DNA of 64,000 nucleotides from positions 186,001 through 250,000 of the forward strand of contig JAYZUZ010000011.1 in the NCBI GenBank assembly GCA_036156195.1. The letters run 5' to 3'. This DNA is from Abyssibacter sp036156195. Its GTDB lineage: Bacteria; Pseudomonadota; Gammaproteobacteria; Nevskiales; OUC007. Shown here in pieces: positions 1-9,366 of this stretch. Position 1 is the stretch's first letter, and every line of letters begins with the position of its first letter. The notes under the pieces are model-generated. The model searched no databases and was not told where the DNA came from. It was given only the letters and a program-made list of their open reading frames with translations. Both the position numbers and the translations under genes were made by a program.

Positions 1-566
1 CCCGCCAGATGCGCGGCAGCCGCATGGGTCACGACGGCGACCTGCGGCCTGGCGATACCCACCAGCTCTGCAATATCGCCTGGCTTGCTTGCGCCCATCT
101 CCAAGACCGCGAAACGGTGATCCGCCGTCAGTCGCATTAACGTCAGTGGCAAACCGATCTGGTTGTTCAGGTTGCCCGCTGTGGCCAGGGTCGGGCCCAC
201 ACCGCCCAGAATCGCCGCCAGCATTTGCTTGACGGTGGTCTTGCCATTACTGCCCGTGACAGCCACCACGGATGTGTCAAAGCCCAGAAGCCACTGCCTG
301 GCCATTTGCTGCAGCGCGACCAGTGTGTCGTCCACCTCGATCTGGGGCAGCGCACTGTCACAGCGCTCGGCCACAAGTGCACCCGCAGCACCGAGCGCAG
401 CGGCCCGGCGCACAAAGCTGTGCCCGTCGAACCGGTCTCCTCGGAGTGCAACATAGAGCGCGCCGCCCTGCAGATTGCGAGTGTCCTGAGTCACGGATGC
501 AAACGGCACGGCGTCGCCGATCAGGCGGCCACCGACGGCACGGGCAACCCATTCAAGCGTCGCCAT
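1..566 (-). CDS. murF: UDP-N-acetylmuramoyl-tripeptide--D-Ala-D-Ala ligase, N-terminal part (runs off left edge)
   Basis: MurF adds D-Ala-D-Ala to UDP-MurNAc-tripeptide, the last cytoplasmic step of peptidoglycan precursor synthesis. The frame is open from an ATG at 564-566 to the window edge, about 188 codons. It begins MATLEWVARAVGG, and the Mur-ligase ATP loop VTGSNGKTTVK is near residue 110, followed by AGNLNNQIGLPLTL, typical of MurF. Only the N-terminal domain and the start of the central ATPase domain are present. The start overlaps the 3' end of murE by 14 bases, so the two are probably translationally coupled. The identification is firm; the C-terminus cannot be judged. Confidence 0.95.
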   Translation of the reverse strand, partial: MATLEWVARAVGGRLIGDAVPFASVTQDTRNLQGGALYVALRGDRFDGHSFVRRAAALGAAGALVAERCDSALPQIEVDDTLVALQQMARQWLLGFDTSVVAVTGSNGKTTVKQMLAAILGGVGPTLATAGNLNNQIGLPLTLMRLTADHRFAVLEMGASKPGDIAELVGIARPQVAVVTHAAAAHLA

Positions 567-2082
567 GGTCGACTCCCCCGTTGCGCAGGTTGCCCAGCAC
601 CGTGGCTACAACGCCCCGGTCGGAAAAGGGTCGACGCTCCGTGCCGATGATTTGTTCGGTTTCGTGCCCTTTGCCGGCAATCAGCACGACATCGCCGGCA
701 CGCGCCTGCTCTATGGCGCTGCGAATGGCGATTTCACGATCATGTTCCACTCGGACATGCCGCCGATCACCCATGCCCTGCAGAATCGACGCGACGATGT
801 CGAAGGGTGATTCGCTGCGTGGATTGTCATCGGTGACCACCACGGCGTCCGCCAGGCGCGCAGCCGCACTGCCCATCAGCTGCCGCTTGCCGGTATCCCG
901 GTCACCACCACAGCCGAAGACACAAATCAGGCGCCCCGCGCAATGCGGCCGCAGAGATTCCAGCGCATGCGCAAGGGCCTGTGGCGTATGTGCGTAGTCG
1001 ACCACGGCCAATGGTGCACCCGGCGCCGAGAACCCCTCCATGCGGCCCGGCACCGTGCCGAGCCTGCCGAGGACATCGGCGATTTGTTCCATCGCATAGC
1101 CGCGGTGTTCGAGTACCGCCGCCACGGCCAACAGGTTGTAAATGTTGAAGCGCCCCAACAATCCACTCTGCACCACCCGTGACCCCCTAGGCGTCTGCAG
1201 CCGGAACTGCAGGCCCTGGGTTGCGAGCTGAACATCACGCGCAATGGCATAGCGATCTTGGCCCGGCGTGTCGCCCTCGATGCCGTAGCAGCAGACCGGC
1301 AGGTGGCCACTCAGTTCCTCGGCCCAGCACCGACCGAGGTCATCGTCCCGATTCAGGACCGCCAGGCCCAGCCCCGGAACGTCGAACAGCAACCGTTTGG
1401 CGGCTGCGTAGCGTTGGAGATCACCGTGATAATCGAGATGATCCCGCCCCACGTTGGTCAGAATCCCGACATCAAAGGCCACTCCCGCAACACGCCCTTG
1501 ATCCAGCGCATGGGACGAGGTCTCCATGACCATGGCTCGCGCGCGGTCATCGACCAGCCTCCGCATCCATCGCTGGATGCGCACGGCGTCCGGTGTTGTA
1601 TGCGTGGCCAGCTCCAGGGCATCGACGGGCCCGTACCCCAGCGTGCCGAGATAGCCGGCAGGTTCACCGAGCTTGGTGAGCGCATGCGCCAACAAATAAG
1701 CTGTCGAGGTTTTGCCGTCGGTGCCGGTAATCCCGACGCTGAACAGTTCGCGCGACGGGTGTTCGTAGTAACGAGCCGCAATCTCACCAGCATGTCGGCG
1801 TAGATGCGGCACGGGCCAGGCTGGCACCGAGACGTCTGGTGCCTCGACGCCGGGCTCCGGCTCCCACAGAACGGCTGCAGCGCCGTTGCGCAGGGCTTCG
1901 GGCAGGTAGTTGAGACCATGCGATTCGAAGCCGCTGCAGGCCAGAAAGAGGCTGCCTTCCCGAACCCTGCGGGAGTCGGTCTCTACCCCGTGGATGGCCA
2001 CGCTGAGATCACCACCCGATTCAACCAGCCCTTCCACCAAGCGGGCCAGTTCGCAGGGCCGTTGCGGCATCGCGACCATCAT
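553..2082 (-). CDS. murE: UDP-N-acetylmuramoyl-L-alanyl-D-glutamate--2,6-diaminopimelate ligase
   Basis: MurE adds the third residue of the peptidoglycan stem peptide. The ATP loop is GITGTDGKTSTAYLL near residue 120. The DDNPRSE stretch near residue 420 carries the DNPR signature of meso-diaminopimelate-specific MurE, so a DAP-type wall follows. At 509 aa the length is normal. The start ATG (2080-2082) overlaps the ftsI stop as ATGA, and in-frame ATGs at 2079 and 2070 are alternatives. It lies between ftsI and murF in standard dcw order. Confidence 0.96.
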   Translation of the reverse strand: MMVAMPQRPCELARLVEGLVESGGDLSVAIHGVETDSRRVREGSLFLACSGFESHGLNYLPEALRNGAAAVLWEPEPGVEAPDVSVPAWPVPHLRRHAGEIAARYYEHPSRELFSVGITGTDGKTSTAYLLAHALTKLGEPAGYLGTLGYGPVDALELATHTTPDAVRIQRWMRRLVDDRARAMVMETSSHALDQGRVAGVAFDVGILTNVGRDHLDYHGDLQRYAAAKRLLFDVPGLGLAVLNRDDDLGRCWAEELSGHLPVCCYGIEGDTPGQDRYAIARDVQLATQGLQFRLQTPRGSRVVQSGLLGRFNIYNLLAVAAVLEHRGYAMEQIADVLGRLGTVPGRMEGFSAPGAPLAVVDYAHTPQALAHALESLRPHCAGRLICVFGCGGDRDTGKRQLMGSAAARLADAVVVTDDNPRSESPFDIVASILQGMGDRRHVRVEHDREIAIRSAIEQARAGDVVLIAGKGHETEQIIGTERRPFSDRGVVATVLGNLRNGGVDHGDA

Positions 2083-3830
2083 GTCGGTGACGCTCCGTCT
2101 GCCGACGCTGTCAACCCGGCGGGCGCCGGTGGCTCCAAGTCTGCGGGCGGAATCCGCAGCAAACGAGCGGCGCTCTTCATCACATTCGCGAAGACCGGCG
2201 CCGCCACGACCCCACCGTAGTAGCCGCCGCGGCGCGGCTCGTCGATGACGACGAGACCCACAACCTGTGGATTATCGGCGGGCAGCATTCCGGCAAACAT
2301 GGCCATATGGGCATCCTCGGCGTAGCCGTCTGCCTTGACCTTGCGCACCGTCCCGGTCTTGCCCGCCACGCGGTAACCCGGCACCGCTGCACGGCGCGCC
2401 GTGCCATCCGGTGCCACGACACCCTCCAGCCAATGCCGGACTCGCTGTGCATGCTCCACAGCCACCACTTGCCGAGCCATTTCCGGCGGCGAATCCAGCC
2501 GAACCAGCGACAAGGGGCGCAGCTGACCATCATTGGCCAGCGCCGCGTACGCCCGCCCCAGCTGCAAGGCCGAGACGGCCAGGCCGTAGCCATAGGCCGA
2601 TGTGGCAGTGGCGATCTCGCCCCACTCACTGAAATGCCGCATCACACCGGTCGCTTCGCCCGGGAATCCCGACCCCACCGGCTCGGCAAGTCCAAATCCA
2701 TGGTAGGCCGACCAAATGCCTTCCGGCCCCAGCTTCAATCCGATTTTCGCGGCACCAACATTGCTGGACTTGCGCAGGACGCCCGCCAGATCCAGCCGAC
2801 CATAACCATTGATATCGCGCACGGTCAGCCGGCCAACCTTGTAGAAGCCGACCCCGGTATCAATCTGCGTACGCCAATCAATCACGCCGGCCTGCATGGC
2901 ATGCGCGATCAGCAAGGGCTTCACGGTGGATCCGGGTTCGAAGGTGTCCGTAATCACCCGATTACGCACACCGGCACCGCCCAGCTCTTCCCGTCGATTC
3001 GGGTTGAACCCCGGCTGGCTCGCCATGGCCAGCACTTCGCCGGATCGGGGATCCAGCAGCAACACCAACCCGCCACGCGCCCCGGTACGATCCACCGCAT
3101 CCTTGAGCTCCCGGTAGGCGACGTACTGCAGACGCAGGTCGATGGACAGGTGCAAGTCTTCGCCGGGGTCCGGCGGCGTGAATTCGGCGAGGTCCTCGAC
3201 CACACGGCCCGTGCGGTCGCGAATCACTCGGCGGCTGCCTGGCGTGCCCTGTAACAGCGCGTCATACGCCAGCTCCATGCCTTCCTGGCCACGGTTGTCG
3301 ATGTTGGTCACACCCACGAGTTGCGAGGCGATCTCCCCGGCAGGGTAGAAGCGGCGGTATTCGCGCTGCAGAAATACGCCGTTGGCACCCACCGCCTTGA
3401 CCCGACGGGCATCGGCCGGCGCCATGTGCCGCTGGAGGTAGACAAAGCGCCGCGAGGCACGGGCCTCCAGGAAGCCGCGTAGTTCTTCGGTGCTTTGCCC
3501 CAGCAGGCGAGCGACCAAGGGCAACGCGGCGGTGTCGGCCAGCAAATCCTCGGGCACGGCCCACAGCGACTCCACCGGAGCGGACAATGCCAAAGGCTCT
3601 CCACGCCGATCACGAATCGCCGCGCGCCCCGCCGGGACTTCGATGCTGCGCTCAAAACGTTTGGCGCCCTCGGCCTCAAGAAAATCCCGATCTCGGACCT
3701 GAAGCTCAAATGCACGCCCGACAAGCGTGACCATGCCCAGCGCCAAGGCGCAGAGAATGGCCCGCGCCCGCCACGGACTGACCGGCTGAGGCTCCAGCAC
3801 CACCAGCCGCTGGTTCCCGGACCGGCTCAT
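2079..3830 (-). CDS. ftsI: Peptidoglycan D,D-transpeptidase FtsI (PBP3)
   Basis: This is the septal transpeptidase that cross-links peptidoglycan during division, working with FtsW. A single membrane anchor near residues 20-40 (AILCALALGMVTLVGRAF) is followed by the PBP dimerisation domain and the transpeptidase domain. The active-site motifs are all visible: SxxK as EPGSTVKPL, SxN as SSNVG, and KTG as AGKTGTVRK. Its 583 aa is the usual length. The start overlaps the ftsL stop by 4 bases and the end overlaps the murE start, so this is a tightly packed operon. Confidence 0.97.
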   Translation of the reverse strand: MSRSGNQRLVVLEPQPVSPWRARAILCALALGMVTLVGRAFELQVRDRDFLEAEGAKRFERSIEVPAGRAAIRDRRGEPLALSAPVESLWAVPEDLLADTAALPLVARLLGQSTEELRGFLEARASRRFVYLQRHMAPADARRVKAVGANGVFLQREYRRFYPAGEIASQLVGVTNIDNRGQEGMELAYDALLQGTPGSRRVIRDRTGRVVEDLAEFTPPDPGEDLHLSIDLRLQYVAYRELKDAVDRTGARGGLVLLLDPRSGEVLAMASQPGFNPNRREELGGAGVRNRVITDTFEPGSTVKPLLIAHAMQAGVIDWRTQIDTGVGFYKVGRLTVRDINGYGRLDLAGVLRKSSNVGAAKIGLKLGPEGIWSAYHGFGLAEPVGSGFPGEATGVMRHFSEWGEIATATSAYGYGLAVSALQLGRAYAALANDGQLRPLSLVRLDSPPEMARQVVAVEHAQRVRHWLEGVVAPDGTARRAAVPGYRVAGKTGTVRKVKADGYAEDAHMAMFAGMLPADNPQVVGLVVIDEPRRGGYYGGVVAAPVFANVMKSAARLLRIPPADLEPPAPAGLTASADGASPT

Positions 3831-4093
3831 GGCGCCTCCTCAACGGCAACAAAATCGTGGGGTTCCTGCATGTCCAACCGCTCACGTGCCACGCGCTCGA
3901 CCCGCCCATGCGCAGCCAACGCAGCTTCTTCCAGCTGAAGCTGCGCCCACTCGGTTTTGAGGCGGTCGCGCTCCCAGCTCAGCTCCTGCTGAGCATCCAG
4001 TAGAGCGCGGCTACGATGCTTGCTCACCGCAACGGCGATCGCCGTGGTCGCAATCAATATTGCGATCACGGCTGAACCCAAGGTTCGACGCAC
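3827..4093 (-). CDS. ftsL: Cell division protein FtsL
   Basis: This is a small bitopic division protein of 88 aa. A short cytoplasmic tail and one transmembrane helix (IAILIATTAIAVAVS, residues about 10-25) are followed by a periplasmic coiled coil rich in E, L, R and Q. FtsL forms the FtsQLB complex that activates FtsWI. The sequence is weakly conserved across species, so the call rests on size, topology and its position between rsmH and ftsI. Confidence 0.9.
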   Translation of the reverse strand: MRRTLGSAVIAILIATTAIAVAVSKHRSRALLDAQQELSWERDRLKTEWAQLQLEEAALAAHGRVERVARERLDMQEPHDFVAVEEAP

Positions 4094-4096
4094 GGC

Positions 4097-5065
4097 TCAC
4101 CTCCGCCGGCGGCGCTGGGCCGCTCTGAGGGTGGCACTGCGCGCTCGCGGATTACTGGCCACCTCTTCGGGACCCGGCCGCAGCTTGCGCAGGATGATGT
4201 CGAGCTCGGCCGGCGGCCTCGGCGCTGCAGGCACCGGAGGCAGCGGTGGTTGCGCATAGCCGCGCATGAACCGCTTGACGATCCGATCTTCCAGCGAGTG
4301 AAAGCTGATGACAGCCAATCGCCCACCATCGGTCAGCACGTCCATGGCCTGCTCGAGCACAGACTCCAGTGCGTCGGTCTCGCCGTTGATATGCATGCGG
4401 ATGGCCTGAAAACTGCGCGTGGCCGGATGGGATCCACCCGGACTACGCCGCACGATCGACTCGATGAGCTGCGCCAGTTCAGTGGTCGTCTGCAGAGGTT
4501 GTGTTTCGCGCTGACGCACAATGGCTGCTGCGATACGGCGCGACTGGCGCTCATCTCCATAGCGCCAAAGCACATCGGCGATCGTCCTTGCGTCGGCGCG
4601 GGCCAGCCATTCAGCCGCGGTTTCGCCCGCACTGGAGTCCATCCGCATGTCCAGAGGCCCCGCCCGCATGAAGCTGAACCCGCGATCAGCGTTGTCCAGC
4701 TGCGGAGACGATACGCCCAGGTCCAGCAGCAGCCCGTCGACCTGCGCCTCCAGCCCCGCCTCGCGAACCCACTGTCCCACGGTCTCGAATCCGCCGTGCA
4801 CCAGGGTCAAGCGCGGATCACGGGCAAAACGGACCCAGCCGGCATGACAGGCGTCGGGGTCCTTGTCGAATGCGATGACCCGCCCGGTCGGCCCAAGCCG
4901 CTCCAGCAACCCTGCCGTGTGGCCGCCACGACCAAAGGTGCCGTCGATATACACACCGTCCGGGCGCACGGCCAGCGCATCGATCGCTGCGTCGTACAGC
5001 ACCGACGTGTGGTGATGCGACGGCACCATCAGGCCGGAACTCCGAACTGTCGCTGCGACGCCCAT
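4097..5065 (-). CDS. rsmH: 16S rRNA (cytosine1402-N4)-methyltransferase
   Basis: RsmH (MraW) methylates C1402 in the 16S rRNA decoding centre using S-adenosylmethionine. The HHHTSVL start of the fold and the SAM motif YIDGTFGRGGHT are visible, followed by DLGVSSPQLD and the C-terminal VISFHSLEDRIVK. The length of 322 aa is usual. I keep the ATG at 5065, which overlaps the mraZ stop region and has GAGGTGAG about 10 bases upstream; an ATG at 5029 (MVPSHHH) is a good alternative. It is the second gene of the dcw operon. Confidence 0.96.
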   Translation of the reverse strand: MGVAATVRSSGLMVPSHHHTSVLYDAAIDALAVRPDGVYIDGTFGRGGHTAGLLERLGPTGRVIAFDKDPDACHAGWVRFARDPRLTLVHGGFETVGQWVREAGLEAQVDGLLLDLGVSSPQLDNADRGFSFMRAGPLDMRMDSSAGETAAEWLARADARTIADVLWRYGDERQSRRIAAAIVRQRETQPLQTTTELAQLIESIVRRSPGGSHPATRSFQAIRMHINGETDALESVLEQAMDVLTDGGRLAVISFHSLEDRIVKRFMRGYAQPPLPPVPAAPRPPAELDIILRKLRPGPEEVASNPRARSATLRAAQRRRRR

Positions 5066-5066
5066 G

Positions 5067-5522
5067 TCACAGACTCACCTCGGCCAGGGCCGCTTCGAGA
5101 TCCTCTGCGCTGACCTGCTCGGGCGCCATGGCAGCCCGGTACAGCGGCTCTGACCAGATCTCCAATTTATTGATCTGACCAACAATGGCGATCCGCTGAT
5201 CCAGTTGCGCCGCATCGCGCAGTTCCGGTGGGACCAGCATGCGGCCCTGCTTGTCGAGCTCGATGTCCTTTGCATGCCCGACGATGCGTCGCTTCAGGAA
5301 CTCATAGGGGCCGGTGGACGGTAATGCCTTGAGCTGCGCCTGGACGTGCTCCCATTCGGGTAGCGGATACAGGACCAGGAGGCGATCAGTCGGTTTGGCG
5401 GGCACGGTGATTTTTAGACGGGCACCACACAGCTCGGACAGGGGCTGGCGATAGCGTGCCGGTACGGCGACGCGCCCCTTGGTGTCCATTGTCAGCAGGT
5501 CTGTCCCGCTGAAGCTGATCAT
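5067..5522 (-). CDS. mraZ: Transcriptional regulator MraZ
   Basis: MraZ is a doughnut-shaped DNA-binding protein that represses its own dcw operon. Two SpoVT/AbrB-like repeats are visible, each with the D-x-K/Q-G-R core: MDTKGRVAVPARYR near residue 11 and LDKQGRMLVPPELR near residue 85. I chose the ATG at 5520-5522 (MISFSGTDLL, 151 aa) over an upstream ATG at 5576, because GAGGG lies about 8 bases before it and the family starts this way. The longer start would place the protein on top of its operator repeats. Confidence 0.95.
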   Translation of the reverse strand: MISFSGTDLLTMDTKGRVAVPARYRQPLSELCGARLKITVPAKPTDRLLVLYPLPEWEHVQAQLKALPSTGPYEFLKRRIVGHAKDIELDKQGRMLVPPELRDAAQLDQRIAIVGQINKLEIWSEPLYRAAMAPEQVSAEDLEAALAEVSL

Positions 5523-5560
5523 TGCGCTGCCCTCGTCCCGGAAGCCGGGAGGAATTGTTA

Positions 5561-5585
5561 CCCCACAATTCCCCACTTCGAACCA
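5561..5585 (-). promoter_or_regulatory. MraZ operator: three tandem TGGKK boxes
   Basis: Read on the minus strand, TGGTT, TGGGG and TGGGG occur at exact 10-base spacing (complements at 5581-5585, 5571-5575 and 5561-5565). This matches the known MraZ site of TGGGN repeats with 5-base spacers. The boxes lie just downstream of the predicted -10, so MraZ bound here would block promoter clearance. The first box is degenerate. The function is inferred from the known family site. Confidence 0.7.
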
Positions 5586-5593
5586 TTTGCGGG

Positions 5594-5622
5594 ACTATAG
5601 GAGCCACCCTTCGGACAGTCAA
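5594..5622 (-). promoter_or_regulatory. Sigma70 promoter of the mraZ-rsmH-ftsLI-murEF operon
   Basis: On the minus strand a -35 box TTGACT (5617-5622) and a -10 box TATAGT (5594-5599) are separated by exactly 17 bases. This is the best promoter match in the window. It would start transcription near 5587, about 65 bases before the mraZ ATG, just ahead of the TGGGG repeats. Confidence 0.75.
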
Positions 5623-5880
5623 GGTGAAATTTCTGCGAAGAAGCTGTGCGAAACCACAGTCAAAACAGGCATTTAGGCGATTCGGCTTAGGGGGTTGTTC
5701 AGCCACGACTTAAGCCGGAAAACAACGACTTAAGAGCACTTCCTCATGCGGATTTTGAGCACTGAACCGGCGCAGGATGGGACCGGAGTGGTGAAAGGTG
5801 GGGAATTTTTCCGACAAGCGGCTGAAAAGTGGGGAATCCAGCCCGGAAGTCGCATCGCTGGTCAGCTTGGCCAGCGAAAA
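5623..5880. other. Intergenic region between the mraZ promoter and rnpB, with two kinds of short repeat
   Basis: About 260 bases without a credible gene. It holds a direct repeat ACGACTTAAG at 5705-5714 and 5725-5734, exactly 20 bases apart and about 85 bases upstream of the mraZ -35. It also holds two copies of GTGGGGAAT on the plus strand (5798-5806 and 5829-5837), matching the box that lies in the mraZ operator on the other strand. No promoter for a plus-strand gene is evident. Confidence 0.5.
5840..5880 (-). terminator. Possible rnpB 3' processing or termination hairpin
   Basis: Immediately after the rnpB 3' end the minus strand reads TTTT, then a hairpin CGCTGG-CCAAGCTGA-CCAGCG. No T-run follows the hairpin, so it is not a textbook terminator. 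Confidence 0.3.
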
Positions 5881-6233
<353 letters not shown>

Positions 6234-6285
6234 GCGCGCATGGTACAGAAAACTCATTGCGACCGACGGTGTTCCGCCCGCCCGG

Positions 6286-7149
6286 CTAGCGCTGCGCTCC
6301 CTTGATAGTTAGCGCTTGCTGGTACAAGACATTTCGAGGCAGGCCGGTCAGATCAGCGGCCATGCGCGCGGCCTGTTTGGTCGGAGCCACCTCCAGCAGC
6401 TGACGCAGCAGTCGCTCCACATCAACCGTCACCGGACGATGAGACTCCGGGCACCCGCCCACCACCAACACCATCTCACCACGCAGCTGCTCGGTGGCTG
6501 TGTGCGCCCAGTTGAGGATGTCGCCCACCGTAGGCCCGACGAACTGCTCGAATCGTTTTGTCAGCTCACGGGCCAGCCACGCGGGACGCTCGGCACCGAA
6601 GCAATCCGACAAATCCGCCAACGTGCCAGCAATGCGATGAGGCGCCTCAAACAGGACCAGCGTCCGCGGCTCAGTCGACAAGCCCTCCAGAGCCGTCCGA
6701 CGTGCGCCGGATTTCGCCGGAAGAAATCCCTCGAACACGAAGCGATCCGTTGGCAGCCCTGCAGCTGCCAGCGCCGCCAGCACGGCACTCGCTCCGGGGA
6801 TCGGCACCACGGCCAAGGCGTGCTCTCGCGCTGCACGCACCAGCCGAAACCCCGGATCACTAACCAACGGCGTACCGGCATCGGAGATCAGCGCCAGGGC
6901 CTGGCCTTCGCGCATCTGCGCCACCAGACTCTCGACCTGCTCGCGTTCGTTGTGATCGTGCAGCGCCCGCATAGGAACCCGTGAGCCGATGTGCGCCAGC
7001 AGTCTTTGGCTGGTGCGTGTGTCCTCCGCACAGATGAGGTCCACACCACACAGCACCGCGGCAGCTCGTGGCGATAGGTCACCCAGGTGACCAATCGGAG
7101 TGGCCACCACGTACAGGCAACCGGGTTGGACGGCGAAATCCTCGCTCAC
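6286..7149 (-). CDS. rsmI: 16S rRNA (cytidine1402-2'-O)-methyltransferase
   Basis: RsmI 2'-O-methylates C1402, the same nucleotide that RsmH methylates on the base. The N-terminal LYVVATPIGHLGDLSPRA and the tetrapyrrole-methylase-like SDAGTPLVSDPG are diagnostic. The length of 287 aa is normal. The start appears to be GTG at 7147-7149, because the codon reads GTG AGC GAG. It is divergent from lpoA with only 16 bases between the starts, so each promoter must lie inside the other gene's 5' region. Confidence 0.95.
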   Translation of the reverse strand: MSEDFAVQPGCLYVVATPIGHLGDLSPRAAAVLCGVDLICAEDTRTSQRLLAHIGSRVPMRALHDHNEREQVESLVAQMREGQALALISDAGTPLVSDPGFRLVRAAREHALAVVPIPGASAVLAALAAAGLPTDRFVFEGFLPAKSGARRTALEGLSTEPRTLVLFEAPHRIAGTLADLSDCFGAERPAWLARELTKRFEQFVGPTVGDILNWAHTATEQLRGEMVLVVGGCPESHRPVTVDVERLLRQLLEVAPTKQAARMAADLTGLPRNVLYQQALTIKGAQR

Positions 7150-7165
7150 TGGTTACACTTCGCAC

Positions 7166-9004
7166 ATGAATCAGCGCGCACCTTACCCGATCCTCGCTGT
7201 GGCTCTGGCCAGCGGCCTGTTGGCGGCCTGTGCCACGGCACCGACGCCCGCTCCGTCCCCCGGCCCTAGCACGCCTGCTTTTATCACCGAACCCAGCCCG
7301 CTGGAGCGCGCCGATGCCCTCATGCAGCAGGCCGCCACCGCAGGCGAACCGGAAAGCAGCCAGCTGCGCTTACGGGCGGCCGAACTCTATGTTGTCGAGG
7401 GCGACGCGAATGCCGCCGTGCGGGCGCTTCGCGGCGTCCAAGCCGCGCAGCTGCCGGCCGATCTGCGCGTCATGCCGGCGATTCTGCGTGCAGAGCTTGC
7501 GCTGCAGCAGGGGCATCCGCTCCCCGCGCTCAACATTCTCCCTGTGCCTGCGCCCGAGCACGGTGATGCGCAAAACGCGCGGATCCAGTCTGCTTACGCG
7601 GACGGGCTGTTCCAGATCGGGGATTTGCCCTACGCCGTTGAGGCACTGGTTTTACGGGAAGCGTTTCTGCGCGAACCCGATGCCATTGACGAGAACCGTG
7701 CCGAGCTCTGGACGCGATTGCTGGCAGCGCCGCTCGCGCCCAGCATGTTTGAGCGCGCCGAAGCATTGGACCCGACCACACGCGGCTGGCTGGAGCTGGC
7801 CCGCCTCGCCCGCTCTGTCTGGGTGGATCCGACAGCCCGCCAGAGCGCGGCCGCAGACTGGCGTGAGCGCTTCTTTGGACACCCCGGCGCAGATCGCTAC
7901 TTGACCGAGGCCATCGGTCAAGCGGCGCAGGCGGTGAATCCACCTGCACGCGTGGCGTTGCTGCTCCCGCAGACGGGCCCTTACGCCGCGCCCGGTCAGG
8001 CCGTGCGGGACGGTTTCATCGCTGCCTGGATGCAAGCGGGCGGCCTGGGTGAAATCCTGCTCTACGACACCGGTCAGGACGACCTTTTCGCAACGGTGCA
8101 GGCAGCGCTGGCGCAATCCCCGGACATCATCGTTGGACCATTGCGCCGCGAGCTGGTCGATGAGCTCGCTCGGATGCCCACCGAGGGTGTACCTGTGCTC
8201 GCGCTCAATCAGGCGAGCAACGCGCCAAGCGGCAGCAATCGGATGTACCAGTTCGCGCTCAGCCCCGAGGAGGAGGCGCGGCAGATCGCCGATCGCGCTT
8301 ACGACATGGGGCTGGAACGGGTGATTGCCCTGGTGCCGGAATCGGACTGGGGCGCGCGATCCATGCTTGCCATGGCCGAGCGCCTGCAGGCACGTGGTGG
8401 CACTGTACTCGCCTCTCGGACCTACGACCCATCTGCTCGGGACTTCTCCGGCCCCATTCGCGACGTTCTCCAGCTGTACGCCAGCCGGGACCGCCATCGC
8501 GAAGTTGCCCGCGCGCTGGGCACCCGCCCACATTTTCAACCGCGGCGCCGGAATGACGTTGATTTCGTCTTTCTTGCGGCGCCCGGCTCCACCGCCCGTC
8601 AGATCAAACCACAGCTACGCTTCCATTTCGCCAGTGATCTCCCCGTCATCGCCACCTCTCGGGTTTTCGATGGCGACGCCGATTCGCGCCGGGATGCCGA
8701 CCTGGAAGGCATTCTGTATCCGGAGATGCCCTGGGTCCTGGACACAGACGGCCCGATCGCGGACGTTCGCGAATCCGTCAGCCAGCTATGGCCTGCCACC
8801 CACGCGCGATTCCCGCGCCTGTACGCCTTCGGGTTCGACGCCTACCGACTGCTCCCGGTCCTGGCCAATGACGGCATTGCCTCCGGCCCGCTGATTGAGT
8901 CAGCAACCGGAGAGCTCTATGTCCGGCCTGATGGCACCGTGGGCCACCGTATGCGCTGGGCTCGGTTCAACGACGGCGTGCCAACGCCTGTCGAACACCC
9001 TTGA
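7166..9004 (+). CDS. lpoA: Penicillin-binding protein activator LpoA (outer-membrane lipoprotein)
   Basis: LpoA reaches from the outer membrane to activate PBP1A. The start MNQRAPYPILAVALASGLLAAC at 7166 gives a lipoprotein signal peptide with lipobox LAAC; the longer upstream frame spoils it. The N-terminal half is helical and TPR-like. The C-terminal half is a periplasmic-binding-protein fold starting near VALLLPQTGPYAAPGQAVRDGF. The 612 aa length fits the family. It sits next to rsmI and yraN, as in E. coli. Confidence 0.93.
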   Translation: MNQRAPYPILAVALASGLLAACATAPTPAPSPGPSTPAFITEPSPLERADALMQQAATAGEPESSQLRLRAAELYVVEGDANAAVRALRGVQAAQLPADLRVMPAILRAELALQQGHPLPALNILPVPAPEHGDAQNARIQSAYADGLFQIGDLPYAVEALVLREAFLREPDAIDENRAELWTRLLAAPLAPSMFERAEALDPTTRGWLELARLARSVWVDPTARQSAAADWRERFFGHPGADRYLTEAIGQAAQAVNPPARVALLLPQTGPYAAPGQAVRDGFIAAWMQAGGLGEILLYDTGQDDLFATVQAALAQSPDIIVGPLRRELVDELARMPTEGVPVLALNQASNAPSGSNRMYQFALSPEEEARQIADRAYDMGLERVIALVPESDWGARSMLAMAERLQARGGTVLASRTYDPSARDFSGPIRDVLQLYASRDRHREVARALGTRPHFQPRRRNDVDFVFLAAPGSTARQIKPQLRFHFASDLPVIATSRVFDGDADSRRDADLEGILYPEMPWVLDTDGPIADVRESVSQLWPATHARFPRLYAFGFDAYRLLPVLANDGIASGPLIESATGELYVRPDGTVGHRMRWARFNDGVPTPVEHP

Positions 9005-9366
9005 TGGGTCGGCTGCGGCGCGGCGAGCAGGGGGAGAACCACGCCCAACATTGGCTGCGCCAGCAAGGACTCACCCCCGTGGCGCGCAATGTGCGCTGTC
9101 GCCTCGGCGAGATCGACCTGATCATGGAGGACGGCGACACCATTGCGGTGATTGAGGTGCGACAACGGGCCTCCGCCGCTTTCGGCGGTGCGGCTGCCAG
9201 TGTGACCCGGCAGAAACAGCGCCGGATCGTCGCGGCCACGCGCTGGTGGCTGAGCCGCAACCCCGATCAGAGCCATCGCCCCTTTCGCTTCGATGTCGTG
9301 GCGCTGGACGGAACCCCCCTTCAACCTCAGATTCAATGGATTAAAGGTGCATTCGATGCTGAATGA
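9004..9366 (+). CDS. yraN: UPF0102 family protein YraN
   Basis: This is a small predicted nuclease-fold protein of 120 aa. The family core is visible: RRGEQGENHAQHWL at the N-terminus, then NVRCRLGEIDLIMEDG and VIEVRQR, the D/E-x-(K/R) type active site. Its cellular role is not settled. The ATG at 9004 overlaps the lpoA stop (TGATG); a TTG at 9001 is a possible alternative. The 3' end overlaps the next gene. Confidence 0.9.
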   Translation: MGRLRRGEQGENHAQHWLRQQGLTPVARNVRCRLGEIDLIMEDGDTIAVIEVRQRASAAFGGAAASVTRQKQRRIVAATRWWLSRNPDQSHRPFRFDVVALDGTPLQPQIQWIKGAFDAE

